Shown piece after piece: positions 7,686 through 16,624 of a stretch of 34,147 nt of DNA. The stretch spans positions 1 to 34,147 of the forward strand of contig DUPC01000031.1 of assembly GCA_012838545.1 (NCBI GenBank), in the 5' to 3' direction. The notes beneath the pieces were generated by a model, which was not told where the DNA came from, did no database searches, and saw nothing but the letters and a program-made list of their open reading frames with translations. A program made the translations under genes and the position numbers. How positions within the stretch are numbered: the stretch's first letter is position 1; each line of letters starts with the position of its first letter. This stretch comes from Acholeplasmataceae bacterium (GTDB lineage Bacteria; Bacillota_I; Bacilli_A; ML615J-28; CAG-313).

Positions 7686-10525
7686 TATTCTCCCTCTTTT
7701 CTAATTAATGCTTTGCCGAATAAAGCTTCCGCTTTTTGGTCAATCGAATTAACTTTTGGCGCAGTCAGGTTCTTATCCGCTTTCATGATTTTTAATTCCG
7801 GATGATTAATCGGAGACAATCGCGGAAATTTGACCCCCATATAATATTGGGAATGATATTCCTTGCGCTTTTCTTGCCATACACTTTCCGGCAAAGCAAT
7901 AAAATCATATTCCTTGCCAAAAGCGTTCTTCAATACTTGTTTGGCATCAAAATGCACTTTTTCTTCCATTAAATAATTACATATTTGCGCATTCGGATAA
8001 ACGATAATCATTTCTTTAAGACCGTTTGCGGCGAGAACCCCATCCATCAAATAACGCGCAACAGGAGTAAGATGTAAGCTTAATCTATCTCCCATCCGAC
8101 GCCAATTGTTGACAATTTTAACTTTTTCTTCCCGCGCTTTTGGGTCTCGCGATTCGTGAAGAATCGTTTCAAGCCTTTTCACGTCATATACTCTTTGGGT
8201 TTCCAAATCGTCAATTTCTTCCGCTTTTTTTGGAGCAGGCGTTTCGCTTTCCGCGCGCGGAGTGCGAACGACAACGGTTGTGGAAGATGTTTGCGTTTGA
8301 GTCTGTTGAGGTGTTTGGACTTGCGGAGCTGCTTCTTGTGCTACAGGTACTTCCGCAGGCACTTTTTTCATCGCTTCCTCAAGTTGGTTAATCCTTGCCC
8401 CCAATTTAAAACTATATTCTTTAACATTGTTTATCGACTTAGATAACTCATCCAAAGCATTCACATCTATCGTTGGTGTCTCTTCCTTCTTTTCAGCCAA
8501 CTCATCGATTCTCTTTACCAATCCATCGATTTCGTTGCGATAAGCAAGTTGAAATGCTTCCACCGCTTCCTGATAATGTTCGAATTGTTGTTTCAACTCA
8601 TTATATTGATCCTTGATTTCGTTGACTTCTTCGACTGGGTTCGGTTTTTCTTCGTTGTGATATAGTTCGACAATATCCAACCGTTCTTCAACACCGTTGA
8701 ATTTACCGAGAATCAACTGAACAAGCGAATCCATGTCGTCAATTCGGTTTTGTAGTTGCATCATCATTTCCTGGACATTGGCAATAAATAAATTGCTCGG
8801 TTCATGAAGTTTTTCTGCCATATCTTGACCAAGAATATTTGCAACTTTTGTTTCGATTGTTTCAATTCTGTTTAATAATTCGTTATCGACATTTCCTGTT
8901 TCTTCTTTAGAATTTTCTTTAATCGCTGCAATTTTTTCTTCCATTTCCGCAAGTTTCGCCAATAATTCTTCATCTGCATTTGGTTCAATTTTTCTTGCTT
9001 TTTCTGTCAATGTTCCTATTTGGGTTTCCAAAGAAGCAAGTCTCGATAACAACTCGTCATTAATGTTGTTACCAGTTACCAAATCATTTGCTTCTGTTTT
9101 TGTGGTTTTAATAGCTTCAACTTCAACTTTGATTTCTCTTAACGCATCGCCGATAACTTCAACAATACCCATTTTTTCTTCAAACTCAACTTGAAGGCGC
9201 TTTTGGGTATCTTCCAATTCCAATATTTTGTTTTCTATTTCTTTATTATATGTTGTATTGCTTGCTTGGTTTTCTAAAAATTCTAATTTGGCGCTTACGC
9301 TTTCTTGCCAATCTTTAAGGTTCTGCGCTGCCAGTTTGTTTTCCAAGATTTGAACATTGCGTTCGAGGTCGCAGATGCTTTCTTCCAAGATAGCAATCGT
9401 TTCGCTTTTTTCAATATCGATTTCTTTTACGATTGGCGTTTCGTCCTGATAATGAATCATTTTCATGATTCCGACTTCCAAATAAATCATCTGCGAAGTC
9501 GTCCATTTCATTTTATTTTGAATATCGATTAATATATCTAGATATTTCAAGATTTGCGTGCGTTTTAGTGATTGTGCCAAAACAACAAATTTTTCGTCAT
9601 CAAAGATTGCTTTTTTGTTAAGCGCGTTTCCTTGATTTTGAAAAAGCAGCAAATCGCGGCACAATTGAATCAAACCGTAGGTGATGCGGTCGACTTCTTT
9701 TCCCGATTCAACTAATTCTTCGATAACAGACAATGACTTTGTGACATCTTTGTTTTCAAATGAAGAGAGCAGTTCCAACAATTTAACTTTCGAAACCCGT
9801 CCGGTTACTTTATCGACATCTTCAATGGTGATTTCGTCATCGGTAAAAGCGCTGACCTGATCAAGCATTCCCAAAGCATCGCGCATTCCACCTTCCGCCG
9901 CTTCCGCAATCCCTTCAACAGCTTCGTCTTTAATTAATATACCTTCTCTTTCAATAACCCTGTTAAGCATTTCAATAATTTGCGCTTTTGTTAAAGGTTT
10001 GAAATCAAACCTTTGACACCGCGAGTGTATCGTTAACGGTATTTTATGAGGTTCGGTCGTGGCAAAAATGAAACATACATGAAGAGGAGGTTCTTCTATT
10101 GTCTTAAGCAAAGCATTAAAAGCGGAAAGACTTAGCATGTGAACTTCATCAATGATATATACTTTGGTTTTCAACAAACTAGGAAGGAAATTTACTTTTT
10201 CCAAAATGCGGCGCATTTCGTCAACGCCGTTGTTGCTTGCGGCGTCAAGTTCGATTATATCCGTAGTGACTTCATTTATGATTGCCTCACACTTAGAACA
10301 TTTATTGCACGGTTCGCCGTTTTGAGGATTATCGCAGTTAATCGCTCGCGCAAAAATCCGAGCAATCGTTGTTTTTCCAATTCCCCTTGGACCGCTGAAG
10401 ATATATGCATGAGAAGTTTTATTGTGCATTATCGCATTTTGTAAAGTTTTTATAACATGCGATTGTCCGACAACTTCCGCAAAAGTATTAGGGCGATAAC
10501 TTCGGTATAATGCTTTATAGGCCAT
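7685..10525 (-). CDS. dnaX: DNA polymerase III subunit tau/gamma, unusually long with coiled-coil insertion
   Basis: MAYKALYRSYRPNTFAEVVGQSHVIKTLQNAI, Walker A GPRGIGKTT, zinc module, DEVHMLS; 946 aa. Confidence 0.97.
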   Translation of the reverse strand: MAYKALYRSYRPNTFAEVVGQSHVIKTLQNAIMHNKTSHAYIFSGPRGIGKTTIARIFARAINCDNPQNGEPCNKCSKCEAIINEVTTDIIELDAASNNGVDEMRRILEKVNFLPSLLKTKVYIIDEVHMLSLSAFNALLKTIEEPPLHVCFIFATTEPHKIPLTIHSRCQRFDFKPLTKAQIIEMLNRVIEREGILIKDEAVEGIAEAAEGGMRDALGMLDQVSAFTDDEITIEDVDKVTGRVSKVKLLELLSSFENKDVTKSLSVIEELVESGKEVDRITYGLIQLCRDLLLFQNQGNALNKKAIFDDEKFVVLAQSLKRTQILKYLDILIDIQNKMKWTTSQMIYLEVGIMKMIHYQDETPIVKEIDIEKSETIAILEESICDLERNVQILENKLAAQNLKDWQESVSAKLEFLENQASNTTYNKEIENKILELEDTQKRLQVEFEEKMGIVEVIGDALREIKVEVEAIKTTKTEANDLVTGNNINDELLSRLASLETQIGTLTEKARKIEPNADEELLAKLAEMEEKIAAIKENSKEETGNVDNELLNRIETIETKVANILGQDMAEKLHEPSNLFIANVQEMMMQLQNRIDDMDSLVQLILGKFNGVEERLDIVELYHNEEKPNPVEEVNEIKDQYNELKQQFEHYQEAVEAFQLAYRNEIDGLVKRIDELAEKKEETPTIDVNALDELSKSINNVKEYSFKLGARINQLEEAMKKVPAEVPVAQEAAPQVQTPQQTQTQTSSTTVVVRTPRAESETPAPKKAEEIDDLETQRVYDVKRLETILHESRDPKAREEKVKIVNNWRRMGDRLSLHLTPVARYLMDGVLAANGLKEMIIVYPNAQICNYLMEEKVHFDAKQVLKNAFGKEYDFIALPESVWQEKRKEYHSQYYMGVKFPRLSPINHPELKIMKADKNLTAPKVNSIDQKAEALFGKALIRKEGE

Positions 10526-10719
10526 AGTTCAACTTCCTTTCTCTTCATTAGTATATACTAAGAAAACATTAATTTTATTTTCACAAAAGCCAATAATAAT
10601 CATTGATAGTATATCATAGATTATCATATTTTTAAAGTTATTTTATTCTTTTTTTAAAATCTCCTGATTCAAGGTGTTTTTGCACAATTTGTCAAATTGC
10701 TTTCTTATATAATAAAGAA

Positions 10720-10750
10720 ATAAAGGGAAGCTTTTCAGCCTCCCTTTAGA
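10720..10750 (-). terminator. Rho-independent terminator of SPFH gene cluster
   Basis: Minus strand AAAGGGAGGC-TGAAAA-GCTTCCCTTT followed by T-rich tract. Confidence 0.7.
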
Positions 10751-10756
10751 TATATA

Positions 10757-11731
10757 TTATTTTTTAGTTTCAGGTTCTGTCAAAAGCTCCTTTGCGGAAA
10801 CAGCTAAGCCCGCTATGCTTTGAAGTTCGGAAGGAATGATGATTTTGGTTGCTTGGCCTTCCGACATCTTAGCCAAAGCTTCATATGCTTTTAAGGCCAA
10901 GACGCCCTTATCAACCGCAACCTCTTTTATCATCTTTAATCCTTGCGCTGTTGCTTCGTTTACGATTATAATCGACTTGGCTTTACCTTCGGCTTCTTGA
11001 ATCAAAGCTTCCTTTTTAGCTTCAGCACGGAGAATATCTGCTTGTTTGGACCCTTCGGCGCGAAGGATTGCAGAACGTTTTTCCCCTTCCGCAAGCAAAA
11101 TAGATTCTCTTCGTTCGCGTTCGGCACGCATTTGTTTTTCCATGGCGTCGCGAATATCTTTTGGCGGCATAATGTTTTTGACTTCCACACGAAACACTTT
11201 TATGCCCCAAGGGTCGGTTGCTTCATCCAAAATCGCTCGCATCTTGGTGTTGATTAAGTCTCTGCTGGTCAAGGCTTCGTCCAAATCAAGATCACCCATA
11301 ATATTACGAAGCGTGGTTGTCGTCAAATTATCGAGCGCACCAATTGGGTTCGATACACCGTATACATATAGTTTAGGGTCGGTTATTTGATAATAAACGA
11401 CGGTATCGATTTGCATCGTAACATTATCTTTGGTAATTACGGGTTGAGGTTCAAAGTCGATTACTTGTTCCTTTAAATTAACAATGCCAATTTTATACGG
11501 ACTAAAATACGATTTACTCTTGGCATATTGACTGCTCGCGCTGTTTGGATCAACCGCTATCCGATCAATAAACGGAAACAAGAAGTGAATTCCGGTGTCC
11601 CATGTTGCATGATATCTGCCCAAACGTTCAACGACATAGGCATTGGTTTGCGAAACAATACGAATGTGCGAAATAATAATAATCGCAATTAAAACTAACA
11701 AAACAATAATAACAATTAAAACTGCATCCAT
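10757..11731 (-). CDS. SPFH/stomatin-like membrane protease-associated protein
   Basis: N-terminal TM, VVERLGRYHATWDTGIHFLFPFIDRI, helical AEGEKRSAILRAEGSKQADILRAEAKKEA. Confidence 0.93.
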   Translation of the reverse strand: MDAVLIVIIVLLVLIAIIIISHIRIVSQTNAYVVERLGRYHATWDTGIHFLFPFIDRIAVDPNSASSQYAKSKSYFSPYKIGIVNLKEQVIDFEPQPVITKDNVTMQIDTVVYYQITDPKLYVYGVSNPIGALDNLTTTTLRNIMGDLDLDEALTSRDLINTKMRAILDEATDPWGIKVFRVEVKNIMPPKDIRDAMEKQMRAERERRESILLAEGEKRSAILRAEGSKQADILRAEAKKEALIQEAEGKAKSIIIVNEATAQGLKMIKEVAVDKGVLALKAYEALAKMSEGQATKIIIPSELQSIAGLAVSAKELLTEPETKK

Positions 11732-11747
11732 TTTTTATTCTTCCTTT

Positions 11748-12218
11748 CTATTTAATGTTAATTTCCTGAATCGCATCAACGACCAGTTTGTTGCCATCAA
11801 TCTTTACCACAACGACTTTATCTCCTATGGCAAAAGATTGATTATTGAGTGCTATAGCTGTCCACTCCCGAAAATCGACAATAACTTCTCCTTTTGAAAA
11901 GGTGTTTATTTCGCGTGTTACCTCTCCGACCTTACCGATTAACCGATCCGCATTGGTCTTTACTTCGGTGTTTTTTGTTAATTTCTTCACCAGCGGTCTT
12001 GTTGCAAGAACTAATACAAACGATACTGCGGCAAATACTACCAATTGTTCAATTATACTAGCATCGAGGATTGCAGCGATTAAACCACCGACCGCCCCTA
12101 AGGAAAACCATATTGAAACAAGTTCTGCGGATTCGCTTTCAAGTACAACTGCAATAATGGCTACGAGGATCCAAATAATAATCATGTACATTTGCGTAGA
12201 GCCCCAAAATGATAACAT
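11748..12218 (-). CDS. NfeD family protein
   Basis: TM-rich N-terminus and C-terminal OB-fold region (LIGKVGEVTREINTFSKGEVIVDFREWTAIA); next to SPFH gene. Confidence 0.85.
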   Translation of the reverse strand: MLSFWGSTQMYMIIIWILVAIIAVVLESESAELVSIWFSLGAVGGLIAAILDASIIEQLVVFAAVSFVLVLATRPLVKKLTKNTEVKTNADRLIGKVGEVTREINTFSKGEVIVDFREWTAIALNNQSFAIGDKVVVVKIDGNKLVVDAIQEINIK

Positions 12219-12589
12219 TAATAACCCTCCTTCGTATTAACAATCAACATCCGGTTACCGGTATTCCAGAGAGCACTGAATTTATACGCTGTCTTATCCT
12301 TAAAATCAAGCGTAAGATGATCGCTGATTTCCGTAATCAGGTGTTTGCCTGAAATACGGCCGTAAGACGGTTTTATCGCAATTCTATGCAATCTTGCAGC
12401 ATCATGGTTATCCACTTCGTCTTTGGAAACCTTTTGAATAATGATATTTCCTGAATCGCGATCAATTCCCACAGCCACTGCATACGCGTCTTTAAAATAA
12501 TTTGCCGCATGCTTGTTCAAAGTTATGTTGTTTTCGTAAAGTGTTACAGCGCCTAAAGAACTGTTTTTAGTTATCCATTCTATCTTCAT
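12218..12589 (-). CDS. Conserved-looking protein of unknown function (123 aa), co-transcribed with nfeD-like and SPFH genes
   Basis: ORF with SD GGAGGAGC upstream, overlapping stop/start with NfeD-like gene. Confidence 0.7.
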   Translation of the reverse strand: MKIEWITKNSSLGAVTLYENNITLNKHAANYFKDAYAVAVGIDRDSGNIIIQKVSKDEVDNHDAARLHRIAIKPSYGRISGKHLITEISDHLTLDFKDKTAYKFSALWNTGNRMLIVNTKEGY

Positions 12590-12865
12590 AATGCTCCTCC
12601 TTACTTACATTATATTCGAAATGGATTTTTTTGTCAAGCAAATGTATAAAAATGTATAAAAAATATTTTTGTATATTATATTGTATGCGCTGTGTTTATA
12701 TTTTATTAAATATTTTTGTCGATTTTCCCAATAAAAAGGTATCCTTCTCTTGTTTTATTGACGGTAACCTTTTACAAATTGCTATTGCCCTGCCAAAAAA
12801 CCCTAAAATTTTCCCAAAATTGTGACTCTGCTTGGCTTTCTTGTAAATCTTTTATAATATATTCA

Positions 12866-12894
12866 TTGTTTTATTAAAGAAATGGTGGTATAAT
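12866..12894 (+). promoter_or_regulatory. Sigma-70-type promoter (TTGTTT-17-TATAAT)
   Basis: -35 at 12866-12871, -10 at 12889-12894, upstream of ORF 12926. Confidence 0.65.
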
Positions 12895-12925
12895 AATACA
12901 GAAAAAATTAACGAGGTGAACATAT

Positions 12926-13966
12926 ATGCGTGTAAGAAAAATAATAATATTATTAATATCCATTTTATTTCCACTAATTGTAACAACCTTTATTGCCTTT
13001 TATTCTTACGGCGCCGTGGGCGGCTGGGTGAGAAACGAAAATCGATTTTACGAACATTATTTCAATAACAGGTATTCCACCGAAGAACAAATCGAACGCT
13101 CTGTTCGTTTCTCTTCTGCAAAATATCAAAAGAACGTCACTAACGTAACATTCAGAGACCCAGACACCAACGGATTACTCGAATTAAACAACGGCACATT
13201 GAATTTGGCTAATGCTTTCTCTATCGAATCTTACGCAATCTTGAACGAAACCGACACAAACTTTACGATTCAATACACGTTCTTTATCTATGATATCGCA
13301 TACGGTACTACAGAAGACCCGATAGTAAAACCGGGGGAATTATATCTCGTTTCCGTTAAAGGCGTAGGAGACGAAGCCGATTTGCATCTACGTTCGGCTC
13401 TCGATACCTTAAAGGATTCGCTCAAAGGAGATAACCCTTCCACCGGCGCTGCAACCCCAGCGGTTTCGCGGTCTGGAAGTTTTCCTATTTTTGACAATAA
13501 TGCCAATGACCCGGAAAAAGCTGACGACGCCCATTATGTATATACGATTAATCCAAACAATACTTATCCTTTTACTCATGTTGACGATTTAGGCAATGAA
13601 AAAGATATCGAATCTGTTCCGTTCTTAATAACCAGAGAAGCAACGTTTGCAATAGTTCAGAAACTAGGAACCGACGAAGACCCAATCAAAGTTTGGACTA
13701 TCGGTACATTAAGAAATATTAAATCCTCAACAACCAGCAACAACGATTTGAATTTTAACACTTTGCCAAACCTTAACGAAGGTTATAAATCAGATATAAA
13801 AACAGCAGGATACTTGAAATTCGTTTGGCCAACCCTATTATGGCAATCAGCTATCGCATTTGTCATTACTTCGGGATTATCATATTTGTTTTATCATATT
13901 TGGACTATCGAGGAAGGGGAAAATCAAAAATTAAAACCAACAACTATTAAGAAGGTTAAGAAATAG
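12926..13966 (+). CDS. Unknown membrane-anchored protein (N- and C-terminal TM, large ectodomain)
   Basis: 346 aa ORF with promoter and SD (GAGGTGAAC); hydrophobic segments near both ends. Confidence 0.75.
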   Translation: MRVRKIIILLISILFPLIVTTFIAFYSYGAVGGWVRNENRFYEHYFNNRYSTEEQIERSVRFSSAKYQKNVTNVTFRDPDTNGLLELNNGTLNLANAFSIESYAILNETDTNFTIQYTFFIYDIAYGTTEDPIVKPGELYLVSVKGVGDEADLHLRSALDTLKDSLKGDNPSTGAATPAVSRSGSFPIFDNNANDPEKADDAHYVYTINPNNTYPFTHVDDLGNEKDIESVPFLITREATFAIVQKLGTDEDPIKVWTIGTLRNIKSSTTSNNDLNFNTLPNLNEGYKSDIKTAGYLKFVWPTLLWQSAIAFVITSGLSYLFYHIWTIEEGENQKLKPTTIKKVKK

Positions 13967-13998
13967 GTCGTTAAGACCTTTTCTTTTAGGAAAAAAAC

Positions 13999-14826
13999 AT
14001 GGATGTTAAAGAAATAGAAAGATCGTTAATAACAACTTATCGGAAAGCTCTTTACCGCCCCTTTATTCAGGCGATAGCGGAATATGAATTAATCAAACCG
14101 GGAGATAGGATTGCAGTGTGCATTTCCGGAGGAAAAGACAGTTTAACACTTGCAAAATTAATGCAAGAATATCAGCGCCATGGTCAAGTACCGATTGAAG
14201 TTGTCTTTATCGTTATGAATCCCGGTTTCATGGAAGAAAATGTTGTAGCTTTAGAAGAGAATGCCAAGAAAATGGGCATTCCGATTGAAATAGTTCCCTC
14301 AGATATCTTTGAAGTTGTCGAAAGAATTGCCAGCGACTATCCGTGTTATATGTGCGCCAGAATGCGAAGAGGAACATTATACTCTATCGCCCAACAAAAA
14401 GGATGCAATAAAATCGCTTTAGGTCATCATTTTGACGATGCAATCGAAACTATTTTATTAAACATTTTTTACGGCGGAACATATAAATGCATGATGCCGA
14501 AACTGAAAGCGCAAAATTTCCCCGATATGGAACTAATCCGCCCTCTTATATATATTAAAGAAAAGGACATTATTCGTTTTATCAAACAAATCGGCGTTTC
14601 CCCGATGAATTGCGGATGCATGGTGGCCTGTGGAAAAACATCTTCGAAACGAAGAGAAGTCAAAAACTTAATCGCCAATATGCGTAAAATTTATCCCAAT
14701 GTCGATATTTCGATATATCGAAGTGCGCAAAACATAAACCTCAACTGCGCTTTGGGTTGGAAACACGGCGATAAGCAACATAGTTTTCTTGAATACTATG
14801 ATGAAGATATATATTCCGACGAATAA
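13999..14826 (+). CDS. TtcA-like PP-loop ATPase (tRNA 2-thiocytidine biosynthesis family)
   Basis: PP-loop CISGGKDSLTLAKL, CYMCARMRRGTLYSIA, LGHHFDDAIETILLNIFYGG, C-terminal Cys motif. Confidence 0.85.
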   Translation: MDVKEIERSLITTYRKALYRPFIQAIAEYELIKPGDRIAVCISGGKDSLTLAKLMQEYQRHGQVPIEVVFIVMNPGFMEENVVALEENAKKMGIPIEIVPSDIFEVVERIASDYPCYMCARMRRGTLYSIAQQKGCNKIALGHHFDDAIETILLNIFYGGTYKCMMPKLKAQNFPDMELIRPLIYIKEKDIIRFIKQIGVSPMNCGCMVACGKTSSKRREVKNLIANMRKIYPNVDISIYRSAQNINLNCALGWKHGDKQHSFLEYYDEDIYSDE

Positions 14827-14844
14827 AATATTAAAAAATAAAAA

Positions 14845-14880
14845 TGCAGATTATGGTCAAAGCCTTATCTGCATTTTTTT
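14845..14880. terminator. Bidirectional terminator between ttcA-like gene and asnS
   Basis: AAATGCAGAT-N13-ATCTGCATTTTTTT hairpin between convergent genes. Confidence 0.75.
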
Positions 14881-14884
14881 CTAA

Positions 14885-16279
14885 TTAAAATTCACAGTTT
14901 TTTGGTGTTCTGGCATACGGAATGACATCGCGAATGTTTTCGACTCCGGTCACATACATAATCAACCGTTCAAATCCCATACCGAAGCCCGCGTGTTTTA
15001 CACCACCGTATTTTCTTAAGTCGATATACCAATCAAGTTCCTCTTTTTTCATTCCGAGTTCTTCCATCCGTTTAATTAACAAATCCAAACGTTCTTCCCT
15101 TTGGGATCCCCCAACCAACTCTCCGGCACCGGGAACCAAATAATCCACTGCTGCTACCGTCTCGTTATCGTCATTCACGCGCATATAGAATGCTTTGATT
15201 TCTTTTGGCCAATCGATAATAAAGACAGGCGCTTTAAAATGGACATCCGTTAAATACTTTTCGTGTTCGGTTGCGAAATCTTGTCCGTGTTCCGGTTCAA
15301 CTTCAAATTTTTGACCGCTCGCTTTTAAGATATCGACAGCTTCTTTATGAGTACATATATTAGCTTTGGATTTTACCAATTCTTCCAGTTGGGCGATTTT
15401 ACCCTGCGCAACAAATTTATCAAAGAAAACCATTTCCTCTTTGGCGTTTTCTAAAATAAATTTAACGATGTATTTAACCATTTCTTCAATTAAAGCGATG
15501 TTGTCGTTCAAATCAGCAAACGCAACTTCCGGTTCAATCATCCAAAACTCGGATGCATGGCGGGTTGTATTGGAGTTTTCTGCCCTGAATGTCGGTCCAA
15601 AAGTATAAACCTTTTTAAACGCTAACGCAAACGTTTCGGCTTCCAATTGGCCGGTAACGGTTAAGTTGACTTTTTTACCAAAGAAATCTTTGGAATAATC
15701 GACTTCTCCGGTTTTGGCTATGCGTTCCAAATCTAGAGTTGTAACTTGAAACATTTGACCTGCGCCTTCTCCATCATTGGAAGTAATTAATGGCGTGTGT
15801 ACATATACAAAACCATTTTCGTTAAAGAACTTATGGATGGCAAACGCAAGCAAACTTCTCACTTTAAACACCGCATGAAACAAATTGGTTCTAGGTCTCA
15901 GGTGCGCATTCTTTCTCAAGAATTCTCTGGTATGCCGTTTTGGTTGAATCGGATAATCTTCCGGGCTGTCGCCTTCAAGTGCAATTTGGTGTGCTTTGAT
16001 TTCAATCGGTTGTGCTTCCTTTGGCGACAAAACGACTTCGCCATCGATGGTTACTGCGCTTCCCACCCGAATTTTGGTTACATCTTGCCAATTGGACAAA
16101 GCATGATCGTAAACAATTTGCATGCTTTCGAAAAACGATCCGTCGTTTAACGCAATAAACCCGAATTCTTTTTGATTTCGGTTGGAACGAACCCAACCTT
16201 CCAAACGCACTTTTTTGCTTACAGCCCCTTGTTTTTCTTTTATTAATTGTTGAATGCTGCTTTTTTGATATTCACTCAT
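14885..16279 (-). CDS. asnS: Asparagine--tRNA ligase (start re-assigned to MSEYQKSSIQQL)
   Basis: Class II aaRS motifs (TFRAENSNTTRHASEFWMIEPE; GGVKHAGFGMGFERLIMYVTGVENIRDVIPYARTP); SD GGAGGAAAG before ATG at 16279; the longer ORF start overlaps the T-box leader. Confidence 0.95.
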   Translation of the reverse strand: MSEYQKSSIQQLIKEKQGAVSKKVRLEGWVRSNRNQKEFGFIALNDGSFFESMQIVYDHALSNWQDVTKIRVGSAVTIDGEVVLSPKEAQPIEIKAHQIALEGDSPEDYPIQPKRHTREFLRKNAHLRPRTNLFHAVFKVRSLLAFAIHKFFNENGFVYVHTPLITSNDGEGAGQMFQVTTLDLERIAKTGEVDYSKDFFGKKVNLTVTGQLEAETFALAFKKVYTFGPTFRAENSNTTRHASEFWMIEPEVAFADLNDNIALIEEMVKYIVKFILENAKEEMVFFDKFVAQGKIAQLEELVKSKANICTHKEAVDILKASGQKFEVEPEHGQDFATEHEKYLTDVHFKAPVFIIDWPKEIKAFYMRVNDDNETVAAVDYLVPGAGELVGGSQREERLDLLIKRMEELGMKKEELDWYIDLRKYGGVKHAGFGMGFERLIMYVTGVENIRDVIPYARTPKNCEF

Positions 16280-16299
16280 TTTCTTTCCTCCTTTTTTAA

Positions 16300-16577
16300 A
16301 AAAAATAGTCCTTAGGAATTGCTTCCTAAGGACGAAAATCTCGCGGTGCCACCTTAGTTCACGATAATTTAAGGAAAATACATATATATTATCGTGCCCT
16401 CGTTTGTCCATAACGCCGGATTAAGCGGGTAGTTCTACTTTCAAGTTTGATTTCTTCTACCACTCCGAGGTGTTTTTCCATTAAGTGTTTCTGTTAAGTT
16501 TCCACTATCCTTAACTCACTGGAAGAAACTTTCTTAATATACTCTTCCTCTTCATCGTTTTGTTTTTATCTTTAGTT
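16300..16577 (-). ncRNA. T-box leader regulating asnS
   Basis: Conserved T-box GGTGGCACCGCGA at 16341-16353 (minus strand); terminator hairpin GTCCTTAGGAA-N4-TTCCTAAGGAC plus T-run at 16300-16333; ideal promoter upstream. Confidence 0.92.
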
Positions 16578-16583
16578 ATCTGT

Positions 16584-16612
16584 ATTATATGCTTTCTTAA
16601 GCAATATGTCAA
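16584..16612 (-). promoter_or_regulatory. Consensus sigma-70 promoter for T-box/asnS (TTGACA-17-TATAAT)
   Basis: -35 16607-16612, -10 16584-16589. Confidence 0.85.
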
Positions 16613-16624
16613 GTCTTTTTTTGT

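Noticed and set aside
10526-10756. SRP 4.5S RNA or tRNA upstream of dnaX
   Set aside because: Region is AT-rich with only a terminator hairpin; no SRP GGAA/tRNA-like structure seen.
12631-12825. Plus-strand 64-aa ORF (MSSKCIKMYKKYF...) in the divergent intergenic region
   Set aside because: No SD, AT-rich composition, overlaps likely promoter region.
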